Program-made: the position numbers and the translations under genes
Assembly: GCA_964035015.1 (NCBI GenBank)
Contig: OZ035998.1
Location: 19,163,327 to 19,227,326 of the forward strand
Source: Corallium rubrum
Lineage: Eukaryota > Cnidaria > Anthozoa > Scleralcyonacea > Coralliidae
Direction: 5' to 3'
DNA length: 64,000 nucleotides
Shown here: one piece after another, positions 9,291-21,145 of the stretch
Layout: every line of letters starts with the position of its first letter
Numbering within the stretch: position 1 is the first letter of the stretch
The notes under the pieces: model-generated
Databases searched by the model: none
Told to the model about the DNA's origin: nothing
Seen by the model: the letters and a program-made list of their open reading frames with translations, nothing else

Positions 9291-9343
9291 AATAGTCACC
9301 GCGCTAGGCGGTGACTATAGTCACCGCGCTAGGCGGTGACTAT
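9291..9343. repeat. Tandemly doubled palindrome
   Basis: ATAGTCACCGCGCTAGGCGG and TGACTAT form a near-perfect palindrome of about 26 bp that is repeated immediately in tandem. It resembles the GGTGACTA ends of the 8525 family. Confidence 0.8.
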
Positions 9344-10149
9344 TACCTCAGATTCACCGCTGAGCGGACCAATCAGAAAGCTGGAAAGCCTCTTTTCCAC
9401 TATGAAATTATACTAACCGCTGATAGAAACCTCTAGCGATAAGATAAGCCAATGAAAAGCCTTCCTTTAACGAAATTGACCAATCACAAAGTGCGTAGTA
9501 TGTCACGAGCAATGAATGATCATTAGAGCCAGCGGTTGTTCTGTTGAGCAACAATGGCGCCGAAATTATATGAGTGTACAAATGACAGAAGAAATTGAAC
9601 ATTTACGCGAAGTAATAAGTTCTACAGAAAACAAAAACGGCTGCTAAATAGCTAGAATGGAAATTGTTAATGGTAAGATCGTTAAATGTTTTTTCTCTGT
9701 TCGTCGAAAACGAAGCTGAACTGCAAACAGAACACATTTCAGAATTACGCTTGCTATTGACAAGATTTCGTGATGTAAACCTACAAGCTAAGAATTGTAA
9801 AATGAATGTTTCTTTCAACTTTTTGTCACATTTTTACCTATCAAATGAATAGAAATATATTGTTTCAATATTTTACATGAAAACCCATGCTAAATTATGC
9901 AAGACAACTTTACTTTTCCATCTGTTACCCACTGGACCAAAAAAATGTCAGAAGTGACTGTTGAACGTTTGTTGTTGGCAGTTAAAAAATGTATTAAACG
10001 AGCCTCAAAGAATACGTTACAGTCGAGAATTTATTTAACTTTTGTTGGTAAATTGATACTAAAACAATTCGCCTCGTTGAACACTCGGGCTCGTTGTCTA
10101 ATTGTTAATTAATTATTTTATTACGTCACCCACTTGGATATATAAGCCG

Positions 10150-10182
10150 ATTTTATTTATTTATTTATTTATTTATTTATTA
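10150..10182. repeat. (TTTA)n microsatellite
   Basis: About eight TTTA units directly precede the hAT element region in the last VPS50 intron. Confidence 0.9.
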
Positions 10183-10366
10183 ACTTTACAACCATACAAG
10201 TGAGCGAAAGAATTAATACAAGTTAAAAATGAAAACGGTGCAAGACTTGGTCATGGTTGAAGGTATGGTCAACAGGACATGAGTCCCATGTGAAGACCAA
10301 CCTGACAAAAAAAAATACAGAGTAGACATAAATTAAAGATAAGGACTAATATACTATTTACACACG

Positions 10367-11720
10367 CAGGGGCGGATTTAGCGTAAGTCAAACGAGTCAA
10401 GCGACTGATGTAATGTTTTTGCGAGCATAAAACGTTCCGACTCTACCTCCAGCAGACGCTGTAAAAATGGCGCAATCACACCCGCTTATCAGGCCACAGA
10501 TCAGGCTATGTTTCGTCGAAAGTTTGCCCGCGCGGAGTCTTTTTCCGGGAGCGCCGGAGAGATGACCCTGGGTACTTGTATACCGATCTGCTAGATTGGG
10601 ATGCTGGGCATGGGTTCAGTGGCAGGCAGAGGTTGCGGGTTTGACTAACTTTCCCAGCAATTCGATTGGCTGCAACTGAATGTGACGTCAATTTAACTAT
10701 GAATGTGACGTCAATTTGACTAACTTGCCTTGAATATGATTGGCTAATGCGTGATGCTAATGAATTCTGACTATCTTGACTAAAGTGCCTGATCGGTGAA
10801 GATAATGAATTCGTCCACGCCAAGTCTGTCCTTTGATCCTGAGCTTTGATCGGTCATGGCTTCGCCTTCGGTAAGCTTTTTCGAACGAGTATCATCTGCT
10901 CTTCAGAGCAACGACGATCGTTTGCTGCAACAAATCAATGATGATATATCATCTAGATTGAGCAGCCAGCAGATGGTTTCTTCTGTGGAGCATTTAATAG
11001 ACGCGATTGGAAGCATAATTTTCGAGTCATTTATTTTATTCCCCCACTGCTGTAAGGTAAGACTGGTAAGTTAAGGTCGTCTTCTTTCATTTCAAATCTA
11101 CAAACAGTCTAGTGTCGAATATGTGTTTTGTCCAGTCTCAGTATCGTATTATTTATTATTTTGCGTCCCAGTGAAGTCTGAGTTCAGAGTTCAGACATAT
11201 ATTTGTCAGCAGGCGGCATTAGCATATTTCACGCTTGCCAGGAGCTTTTATATGAATTTGAAACTCAAAGGATCAAATGATCCTTAAGTTCAACGTTAAA
11301 TTAGATCTTTCTTTTCATGATTCTGAAATGAATACTGTTTTCAACGTATTGTTAGTCTCGCTATCTTGCTCTGATGAGATATATTTTAACGGCGAAATAT
11401 GAAATATGATCTCAGTCGGTAGATGACAATTTTATTAAATTAATCTTTGAGACATTTTGTAAATATATAATTCTGTATAATTTTCTCAATAAAGTTTAAG
11501 AAACATCCAATTTGGACAAAATATTTTGCAATAATGATAAAATGTGGCATTAAAAATATGTTTTTGCTCAAATTTTGCTCAAATGTGCTGTCGGTTCGCG
11601 GGAAATGCCATTTTAGAGACCCCAATTTCAAAAAATTTCCGGGGGGGCATGCCCCCACACCCCCTAGATCGGTGAACCATAAGTTTGACTGACATTTTCA
11701 AAATCCTAAATCCGCCCCTG
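10367..11720. mobile_element. hAT-type element, CAGGGGCGGATTTAG termini
   Basis: The ends are perfect 15-bp inverted repeats, CAGGGGCGGATTTAG and CTAAATCCGCCCCTG, beginning CA-G as in hAT transposons. The direct repeat ACACG lies on both sides (10362-10366, 11721-11725). The 3' interior (11440-11665: AAATGCCATTTTAGAGACC, then GGGGGGGCATGCCCCC) recurs at 30470-30670 and, in diverged form, at 13250-13350, 12845-12930 and 43025-43090. No transposase remains. An exon-like frame is at 10856-11056. Confidence 0.8.
10856..11056 (+). CDS. Exon-like open frame inside the hAT element
   Basis: An ATG-started frame of exactly 67 codons ends at a consensus donor (AAG/GTAAGA at 11054-11062). The product begins MASPSVSFFERVSSALQSND and continues with a Ser/Gln/Leu-rich amphipathic stretch including LLQQINDDISSRLSSQQMVS, with no motif I recognise. 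It could be a captured host first exon, a leftover 5' exon of the element's own gene, or chance. No downstream exon is identified before the element ends. Confidence 0.3.
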
Positions 11721-11888
11721 ACACGATAGGACAGATTAAGAACAACAGCTTAAGTTGTAAGAACGACACTTAGAGCAGTAGATTTATCTGTTTTCAAGAC
11801 TATTCTCGGCAGTTCAGAGACACTGCAGCGCTCTACTTTTCTACACTAACTATAGTTCTAACATTTTGTCTATTGTATACAATTACAG

Positions 11889-12011
11889 GAGTATTCGACT
11901 AAACAACTAACCAGCCTGGTTAACTGTGGTACAGGATCACACTTCAGTAAAAAAGCCAAACAACGTTTGTTGTTAGTGATAGAAGAAACGGACAGAACGA
12001 GGACTCGCTAG
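11889..12011 (+). CDS. VPS50: VPS50 terminal exon with stop
   Basis: After the acceptor ATTACAG the exon reads [20 protein letters not shown], then [20 protein letters not shown] and TAG. The EYSTKQL start and the basic tail after KKA match the extreme C-terminus of syndetin. The preceding intron is 4 kb and holds the hAT element. The gene therefore ends here, facing TRA2 on the other strand. Confidence 0.95.
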   Translation, partial: EYSTKQLTSLVNCGTGSHFSKKAKQRLLLVIEETDRTRTR

Positions 12012-12048
12012 AGCTGATTTTGACTAAATTGAGAGAAATAGTTAGACA

Positions 12049-12054
12049 AATAAA
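12049..12054 (+). promoter_or_regulatory. Candidate poly(A) signal for VPS50
   Basis: AATAAA lies 37 bases after the stop codon. It is inside an AT-rich run, so the assignment is tentative, and no transcript end could be checked. Confidence 0.35.
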
Positions 12055-13034
12055 TAATTAATTAATTACAAATGTAAGCTGGCTTGCAAATGGTGTCCTA
12101 CGACACATGTATATATAGAAAATCGTACTTGCAGAACGGTGGGATTTTTTTAACTTTTTCCCCTCTGTTGTGTCTTTTATTCAATATTAGACCTTACAGT
12201 ATACTACGGTAACGTCGACTATAAACTTCTTATTCAGAGAAAAATCTTGCAAAAAAACTAAATTTTTACTCCAAAAACAACGCCGCTCTCGTTCTGTATA
12301 CATGCAGCGTCAGCATTGCAAAAAAGTTGCGGTTGCGAGTTTTACACGTTATGGAGGTTTGCTAGTGAGGAAGGTTTACTGGTGAAAGCTTACTAGTGAA
12401 GCAGATTTACTGGTGAAGGAAGTTTACTGGTGAAGTACAATCAGTGACAAAAGTCAACCTAAAGGAAGACATGTTTTTCACTCCAAGCATCCACGGTCCC
12501 CCTGTTCAATGTTGCTGACTATTTAGACGTTCGTTGCAACGTTTACTGAGTTGGTTGATGTTTCATGTATCGGTCACTAAATGAAGTTGTCTTCCCTGAT
12601 GTCCTAAGTATCCCCCACCTTCCTCGTATATCCTTATAACTTATCTTAGTTATACTAGTACTGGCAGTTATCCTATATTTCTCAGTTGTATTAGTTGCAC
12701 TAGTTATCTTGGTTCTACTATAGTTTTATTAGTTATCTTAGTTATTCTAGTTATTTTAGTTATTCTAGTTATTCTAGTTATCTTAGTTATCTTATTCTAG
12801 TTAGTTATCTTATTTGTCTTGGTTTTACTAGTTATATAACTGCCCTCAAAACAGGAAATAGCGTTTCAGAGCATCAGAAAATCCAAAATTTCCTAGGGAA
12901 GCATTTCCCCGGACCCTTCTACTGGTTTGTCGCACCTTCACGGCCCGCCACTTTTTCTATTGTCTTGAGTCTTACACTGAAAATCTTCTCTTGGGGGTGG
13001 GGAGGGGGGGGGGGGGTGCTTTGACACCCATACG
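12055..13034. other. Intergenic repeats downstream of VPS50
   Basis: 12345-12450 holds a degenerate tandem of GGTTTACTGGTGAA-type units, which recur at 21446-21530. 12640-12840 is a degenerate tandem of TTAGTTATTCTAG. 12845-12930 is a diverged end of the 10367 hAT family. 13000-13016 is a G homopolymer run. No gene is seen. Confidence 0.7.
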
Positions 13035-13430
13035 CAGGGGCGGCGCGACCGGGCGGTAGGGGGTACTTAGCCAAAAAAATTTTTTGCAAGAAGTGCCCTT
13101 ATAGCATATGCAGTGTGTACTGACTTTTTACCCAATCCCCGGAAATTGGGTAAAATGTCTGCGCGCAGGCTATGCGGAATGAATGAATGCAGTTATGGAT
13201 CTATTCAAATAATCTGCCCACTTTAACAGATTTTGAATCGGAGTGTGAGTGATTAGATCTTGCTCAAAAGTGCCCTCAAAGTGCAGGAAATGCCATTTCA
13301 GAGACCCTAGATCCAAAAATTTTACGGGGGAGCATGCCCCCGAACCCTCTTAGAAATGCGACCACCAAATCGGAAAGGGCCCCCGAAGTAATCAATTCCA
13401 CGGACCCCCAGATGCCTAGTTGCGCCACTG
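13035..13430. mobile_element. Small hAT-like element relic
   Basis: The left end CAGGGGCGGCGCGACC and the right end TTGCGCCACTG (inverse CAGTGGCGCAA) are hAT-like but imperfect. The interior has the family block GGAAATGCCATTTCAGAGAC and GGGGGAGCATGCCCCCGAAC. No target duplication is visible, and satellite DNA directly follows the right end. Confidence 0.5.
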
Positions 13431-14343
13431 GCCAAAATACAGCCTTCTCCTTTTCACAGGTTTAAAACGACTTTATTTAACTGTTTTTGACCGTTACCCA
13501 AAAGTTTCAAAAGTGACCAAAATTGGTCAAAATGTAAAGGCTAACCCCTTTACTCTTTTTTTCCCGATTTTTTTTTTTAAATCAAAAAAATTTTTAGCCA
13601 AAATACAGCGTTCTCCTTTTCACAGGTTTAAAACGACTTTATTTAACCGTTTTTGACCGTAACTCGAAAGTTTCAAAAGTGACCAAAATCGGTCAAAAAG
13701 TAAAGGCTAACCCCTTTCCTTTTTTCCCCGATTTCTTTTAAAAAATAAAAAATTTTTTTCTAGCCAAAACACAGCCTTCTCCTTTTCACAGGTCTAAAAC
13801 AAGTTTATTTAACCGTTTTTGACCCTAACTCAATAGTTTCAAAAGTGACCAAAATCGGTCAAAAAGTAAAGGCTAACCCCTTTACGTTTTTTTCCCCAAT
13901 TTTTTTTTTAAAATCAAAAAAATTATTTTTAGCCAAAATACAGCCTTCTCCTTTTCATAGGTCTAAAACAACTTTATTTAACCGTTTTTGACCCTAACTC
14001 AAAAGTTTCAAAAGTGACCAAAATCGGTCAAAAAGTAAGGCTAACCCCTTTACTCTTTTTTCCCCGAGTCTTTTTTTAAAAATCAAAAAAATTGTTTTTA
14101 GCCAAAATACAGCCTTCTCCTTTTCACAGGTCTAAAACAAGTTTATTTAACCGTTTTTGACCCTAACTCAAAAGTTTCAAAAGTGACCAAAATCGGTCAA
14201 AAAGTAAAGGCTAACCCCTTTACTTTTTTTTCTCCGATTTTTTTTTTTTAAATAAAAAAAAAAATTTAGTCAAAATGCAGCCTTCTCCTTTTCACAGGTG
14301 GTCTAAAACGACTTTATTTAACCGTTTTTGACCCTAACTCAAA
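13431..14343. repeat. 167-bp satellite, about 5.5 units
   Basis: Units start at 13431, 13597, 13763, 13932, 14101 and 14269 (periods 166-169 bp), each opening GCCAAAATACAGCCTTCTCC. Each unit holds GTGACCAAAATCGGTCAAAA, a short inverted repeat, and ends in a T-run followed by an A-run. The 78-codon frame at 13420 is a satellite artefact. Confidence 0.95.
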
Positions 14344-17300
14344 GAGCATGGGTAGCAAAGAGCAAATATTAATAAAGAGCAAAGTTTAGGAAGGAGTAAG
14401 GATTAGGGAAAATTAGCAGAGAGAAACGATTATCAAAGAGCAATTAGTAAAGAACAGATATTAAGAAAGAGCAAAAACAAGAAAGAAAATAGATTATAGC
14501 AAAGAGCAAAGACCGGGAAAGAACAAACATTAAAAGAGAGAGAAAATTAGCAAACATTTGCAAAGAGAGAAAAGATTAGCAAATAGAAAAGAGTAGCAAA
14601 GATTAGCAAAGAGCAAAGATTAGCAAGGAGCAACGATTAAGGAAAATTAGCTGAAAGAAAAGATTGGAAAAGAGAAAATTTTACAACCATCAAAGATTGG
14701 CAAAGAACAAAAAGAAAAAATTAGCAAACATTAGCAAAGAGAAAAGATTATCGAAAAGCAAAGAGTAACAAAGAACAAAAATTAGGGAAAAATTTAGAGC
14801 AAAGAAGAATGGGTAGGAAAGAGTAAAGGGGAAAGATTAATAAAGAGCAAAGTTTAGGAAGGAGTAAAGATTAGGGGAAATTAGCAGAGGAACGATTATC
14901 AAAGAGCAATGATGAGCAAAGAACAGATAGAGCAAAAACAAGCAAAGAAAATAGATTAGCAAAGAGCAAAGACTAGGAAAGAACAAACATTAAAAGAGAG
15001 AAAATTAGCAAAGAGAAAAGATTATCGAAAAGCAAAGAGTAGCAAAGAGTAACAAAGAACAAAAAATAGGAAGAAATTTAGAGCAAAGAAGAATGGGTAG
15101 GAAAGAGTAAAGGGAAAAGATTAATAAAGAGCAAAGTTTAGGAAGGAGTAAAGATTAAGCGAAATTAGCAGAGGAACGATTATCAGAGCAATGATGAGCA
15201 AAGAACAGATAGAGCAAAAACAAGCAAAGAAAATAGATTAGCAAAGAGCAAAGAGTAGGAAAGAACAAACATTAAATGAGAGAAAATTAGCAAACATTTG
15301 CAAAGAGAGAAAATATTAGCAAATATTAGCAAAGAGCAAAGGATAGTAAAAAACTAGGCGCAAAGAACAAAGGGCAGCAAAGAGCAAAGGGAAAAGATCA
15401 CGTAAGAGCAAAGATTAGGGAAAATTAGGAGAGAGAAAAGATTAGCAAAGAGCAAAGATTATCAAATAACAAATTTTGAGAGAGCAAAAATTAGTAAACA
15501 TTAGCAATGAGAAAAGATTAGCAAAGAGCAAACATTAGCTAAGGAAAAAGATTAGCGAAGAACTAAGAGAAAAAATTAGCAAACATTAACAAAGAGAGAA
15601 GATTAGCAAAGAGCAGAGTGTAGCAAAGATTAGGAAAAAACTAAGGGAAAAGTACAAGAGTAACAAGGAGCAAAAAGGGAAACGATTAGCAAATTAAAGA
15701 GCAAAGATTAGCAGAGTAAAGATTAGCAAAGAACAGATATTAACGAACAGATATTAACGAACAGCAAAAATTAGTAAAGAGAAAAGATTAAAAAAGACTA
15801 AATATTAGCAAAAAGCAAATTGAGTAAAGAACTAAAATTAACAAAGTGTAAAGATATTAGCAAAGAGCAAAGATTAGCAAAGAACAGAGATGAACAAAGA
15901 GCAAAAAGAAGCAAAGAGAAAAGATTAGCAAAGAGCGAAAGTAAAGAACATAGGCAAACATTGGCAAAAAACAAAGATTAGCAACCACCAACGATTAGCA
16001 AAAAGCAAATTGACTCAAGAACAAAAATTAACAAAGAGCAAAGATTAGCAAAGAGCGAAAGAAAATAACATAGGCAAATATTAGCAAAGAACAGATTAGC
16101 AACCACTAAAGATTAGCAAAAAGCAAATTGACTCAAGAACAAAAATTAACAAAGAGTAGCAAAGAGCAAAGGGAAAAGATAACTAAAGAGCAAAGTTTAG
16201 GAAGGAGTAAAGATTAGGGAAAATTAGCAAAGAGAAAAGATTATCAAAGAGCAAAAATTAACAAAGAACAAATATTAAGAGCAAAAACAAGCAAAGAAAA
16301 TAGATTAGCAAAGAGCAAAGTTTAGGAAAAAAATAAGGGCAAAGAACAAGAGTAGCAAAGAGCAAAAGGGAAAAGATTAGCAAAGAGCAAAGAGTAGGAA
16401 AGCACAAACCTTAATTAACAGAGAGCTAAAAATAGCAAACATTGGTGCAAAGAAAGAAACGAATACCAAAAAGCAAACATTAGGGGAAAAATAAGGGTAA
16501 AGAACAAAGAGCAGCAAAGAGCAAAGGGAAAAGATTACCAAAGACCAAAGGTTAACAAGGAGCAAATGTTAGGGGAAATTAGCTGAAAGAAATGACTACC
16601 AAAGACGACAGATTAGCAAAAAGCAAAGATTATCAAAGAACAATTAATTATTAAGAAGGAGCAAAAATTAGCAAAGAGAAAAGATTAGCAAAAAGCAAAT
16701 AGGGAAAAACTGAGGGCAAATAACAAGGAGTAGCAAAGAGCAAAGGGAAAAGATTGCCAATGAGCAAAGATTAGCAAGGAGCAAATATTAGGGGAAATTA
16801 GCTGAAAGAAAAGATTAGCAAAGAGCAAAGATTAGCAAAGAACCGATATTAACAAAGAACAAAAATAAGCAAAGAGAAAGGATTAGCAAATCGCAAAGAT
16901 TAGCAAAGGGCAAAGATTATGAAAGAGCAAAGACGTGCAAATAACAGAGATTAGCAAGACGTGCAAATAACAGAGATTAGCAAAGAACACAGATTAACAA
17001 AGAGCAACAAAGAGCAAAGATTAGCAAAGAGAAAAGATTAGCAAAGGACAAAAGCAAAGAAGATAGGAAAACATTAGAAAAGAACAAAGATTAGGAAGAA
17101 ACAAATGGAGTATTGAAAAAAAAAATAGAAAAGAGTAAAGATTGGCAAAGGGAAAAGATTAGGAAAGAACAAACATTTAGAGAGAGATAAAATTAGCAAA
17201 CATTACCAGAGATAAAAGATTAGCAAAGAGCAAAGATTAGCAAGGAGCGAAGATTAAGGAAAATTAGCTGAAAGAAATGATTAGAAAAGAGCAAATATTA

Positions 17301-18989
17301 ACAACCATCAGAAACTGGCAAAGAACTAAGAGAAATAATTAGCAAACATTAGCAAAGAGAAAAGATTATCGAAAAGCAAAGAGTATAGCAAAGAGTAACA
17401 GAGACTAAAAATTAGGAAAAATGTAAGAGCAAAGAACAATGGGTAACAAAGAGCACAGGGGAAAGATTAATGAAGAGCAAATTAGTTTAGGAAGGAGTAA
17501 AGATTAGGGAAAATTAGCAGAGAGGAAAGATTATCAAATAGCAATGATGGGAAAAGAACAGATATTAAGAAAGAGCAAACACAAGCAAAGAAAATATATT
17601 AGCAAAGAGCAAAGACTAGGAAAGAACAAATATTAAAAGAGAGAGAAAATTAGCAAACATTTGCAAAGAGAGAAAAGATTAGCAAATAGAAAAGAGTAGC
17701 AAAGATTAGCAAAGAGCAAAGATTAGCAAGCAGCAAAGATTAAGGAAAATTAGCTGAAAGAAAAGATTGGAAAAGAGCAAATATTAACAACCATCAAAGA
17801 TTGGCAAAGAACAAAGAAAAAATTAGCAAACATTAGCAAAGAGAAAAGATTATCGAATAGCAAAGAGTAACAAAGAGCAAAAATTAGGGGGAAAGGGAAA
17901 GATTAATAAAGAGAGAAAATATTAGCAAATATTAGCCAAGAGCAAAGGATAGTACAAAACTAGGCGCAAAGAACAAAGAGCAGCAAACAGCAAAGGGAAA
18001 AAATCACGTAAGAGCAAAGATTAGGGAAAATTAGGAGAGAAAAAATTAGCAAAGAGAAAAGATTATCAAATAAGAAATTTTAAGAGAGAGCAAAAATTAG
18101 TAAACATTAGCAATGAGAAAAGATTAGCAAAGAGCAAACATAAGCTAAGGAAAAAGATTAGCAAAGAAATAAGAGAAAAAAATACCAAACATTAGCAAAG
18201 AGCAGAGTGTAGCAAAGCTTAGCAAAGATTAGGAAAAAACTACGGGAAAAGTACAAGAGTAGCAAGGAGCAAAAGGGAAAAGATTAGCAAATTAAAGAGC
18301 AAAGATTAGCAAAGAGTAAAGATTAGCAAAGAACAGATATTAACGAACAGATATTAACGAACAGCAAAAATTAGTAACGAGAAAAGATTAGAAAAGACTA
18401 AAGATTAGCAAAAAGCAAATTGAGTAAAGAACTAAAATTAACAAAGTGTAAATATATTAGCAAAGAGCAAAGATTAGCAAAAAACAGAGATGAACAAAGA
18501 GCAAAAATAAGCAAAGAGGAAAGATTAGCAAAGAGCGAAAGCAAAGAACATAGGCAAACATTGGCAAAGAACAAATATTAGCAACCACCAAAGATTAGCA
18601 AAAAGAAAATTGACTCAAGAACACAAATTAACAAAGAGCAAAGATTAGCAAAGAGCGAAAGAAAATAACATAGGCAAATATTAGCAAAGAACAAAGATTA
18701 GCAACCACCAAAGATTAGCAAAAAGAAAATTGATTCAAGAACAAAAATTAACAAAGAGCAAAGATTTGCAAAGAACAGTTATTAACAAAGAGCAAAAATA
18801 AGCAAAGATAAAAGATGAGCAAAGATTAACAAAGGGCAAAGATTATCAAAGAGCAAAGTTGTGCAAAGAACAGAGATTAGCAAAGAGAAAAGTTTAGCAA
18901 AGGACAAAAGCTAAGGACAAAAGCAAAGAAGATACGCAAACGTTAGAAAAGAACAAAGATTAGCAAAAGCAAATTGAGTAAAATTGAAT
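14344..18989. repeat. Large AGCAAAGATT/AGCAAAG purine-rich array, part 1
   Basis: About 4.6 kb is built of 7- and 10-base modules (GCAAAGA, TTAGCAAAGA) with point variants, and is almost C-free on the + strand. Longer blocks recur at long range. For example GATAGTAAAAAACTAGGCGC (near 15343) reappears with one change near 17948, about 2.6 kb away, as does the block around AACAAAGTGTAAA (near 15840 and 18440). The array therefore has higher-order duplication. The single frame on the minus strand is an artefact. Confidence 0.95.
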
Positions 18990-20058
18990 AAAAAACGCTC
19001 GAAAGTACAATGAACTTTTGCAATCTCTTAATTTAAAACAAATTGTTACCAAGGCAACAAGAACGACCAAGTCAAGTGCCACGCTTATAGATCATTTTGT
19101 TACCAATCTGCCCAAAAATGTTACACACACGGATGTTTTACCCTGTCCGTTGGTCAGTGATCATGACGCGCCCTATATATCACCATTAATGCACGAGTCA
19201 TCCGTTGTGCACCAAGATACAAACATATCAGAAATGAAAAACAGTTTCGTGAAACGGCATTCATCGATGATTTTTCTAAAACCTCTACGGTTGATCCCAG
19301 TGACCAAGTATGGATAGGCATGCGCCCCTCAAACGAACAAAGTTGACAAGACCACCTGCGCCGTGGATGAACGACACCAGTATTCTCTCCAACAAATGTG
19401 CAAGCAGGGGCGTCATGAAGCGCACAAACGCCCACTTAATAAAGATACAGTACCTGAAATACATTTCGGAACATACGGAACCAGCTAAAAAAGGCGAAAA
19501 GAGCATTCACAATGAAAGCTGTCATCTAAGAGACCTAAGGACGTATGCATGAAGACTATATTCATCGTATATTACATCCTAGTCCTCAGCCTTTGCGAAT
19601 AGACCCAAATGAGCTGAACAAGCATTTTGCTTCAACAGCATAGCGGGTAGCTACTTCATCACCACAACAGGACGACGACATATATCTACTGATCGACTCA
19701 TTGCCACAAGATTCGGACACGCCATTCCAATTCCACCAGGTCACTCATACCGAAGTTTTGAGAGAGATAAAAATCTTAGGTCTGACTGTTCTACTGGCCG
19801 AGATAAGATTCCCTGTAAATATATCAAGCTCGTTGCTGATCATCTAGCATCTCCCCTCACCCATATTATTAACAACTGTATTTCAAGACAAGTTTTTCCG
19901 TTACTGTGGAAAACCGCTCGTATAAGTCCAATTCCAAAGGTCGACGATCCCAAAGAAAACGACGACTATCGTCCAATCTCAATCTTCCCAGTATTATCAA
20001 AGGTCTACGAGAGGCTAGCATTATACCAGATGGCAGATTTCCTTACAACCAACGCTGT
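18990..20058 (+). pseudogene. CR1-like LINE fragment inside the purine array
   Basis: Frames encode SLNLKQIVTKATRTTKSSAT and LVSDHDAPYI, the end of an apurinic-type endonuclease domain with the S-D-H motif. HAPLKRTKLTRPPAPWMND follows, then RT N-terminal blocks in other frames (PISIFPVLSKVYERL). The protein is close in style to the LINE at 53.8-57 kb, so both belong to one clade. Both ends are truncated and the frame is broken several times. Confidence 0.85.
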
Positions 20059-21145
20059 GCAAAGAACACAGATTAGTAAAGAGCAGGGATTAGCAAAGAG
20101 CTATGATTAACAAAGAGAAAAGATTAGCAAAGAGAAAGTAGTAGCAAAGGACAAAAGCATAGAAGATAGGCAAACATTAGAAGAGAAGATAGATTAGCGA
20201 GAAGCAAATTGAGTAATGACCAAAATTTAACAAAGCGTAAAGATTAGCAAAGATCAGAGATTTGGAAAGAAACATTGGGAGCAAAAATTAGCAAACATTT
20301 GTAAAGAGAAAAGATTAGCAAAGAGAAAACATGAGGAAAAAACTAAGGGCAAAGAACAAAGAGCAAAGGGAAAAGATTAGCAAAGAGCAAGAATTAGCAA
20401 CGAGCAAAGATTGGCAAAGAACTAAGAGAAAAAATTAGCAAACATTAGCAATGAGAAAATATTACCAAAGAGCAAACATTATTAGCAAGGAACAAAGATT
20501 AGGGAAAATTATCAAAGAGAAAAGATTATCAAAGAGAAAAGATTATCAAAGATAAATTAGCAAAGAACTAAGAGAAAAAATTAGCAAGTATTACCAAAGA
20601 GCACATATTTTCAAAGAGCAAAGATCAGCAAAAAACAGATGCAAAGCTTTGGGAAAAAATAAGGGCAAAGAACCATGGATCCCAAAGGGAAAAGATTACC
20701 AAAAGGCAACGATTATCAAAGAGCAAAGATTAGCAAAAAATATATATTAACAAGGAGCAAATATTAGGAAATAGAAAATATTGGCAAAGAGCAATATGAG
20801 GAAAAAGCTAATAACAAAGATTAGCAAAGAGCAAATATCAGCAAAGAGAAAAAATAGCAAAGAGAAAACATTAGGAAAAAACTAAGGGCAAAGAACAAAG
20901 AGTAGCAAAGAGCAAAGGGAAACGATTAACAAAGAGCAAGGATTCGCAAGGAGCAAAGATTGGCAAAGAACTAACAAAAAAATTTAGCAAACATTAGCAA
21001 TGAGAAAATATTACCAAAGAGCAAACATTAGCAAGGAGCAACGATTATATTAGGTAAAATTAACAAAGAGAAAAAACTAATTAACAGAACTAACAGAAAA
21101 AATTAGCAAGTATTACCAAACAGCATAGATTATCAAAGATCAGAG
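20059..21145. repeat. AGCAAAGATT purine array, part 2
   Basis: The same 7/10-base modules resume right after the LINE fragment and end near 21145, giving about 5.7 kb of array sequence in total. This fits insertion of the LINE into a pre-existing array. Confidence 0.95.

Larger units (their letters stand above)
8641..10366. other. VPS50 intron, repeat-derived, no exon
   Basis: No splice-bounded conserved exon is seen. The stretch includes a doubled palindrome (9291-9343), another AACAATTAG-family relative (10062-10108: AAAACAATTCGCCTCG opposite CGTTGTCTAATTG), and a TTTA microsatellite at 10150-10182. Open frames up to 75 codons here resemble nothing I recognise. Confidence 0.6.
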
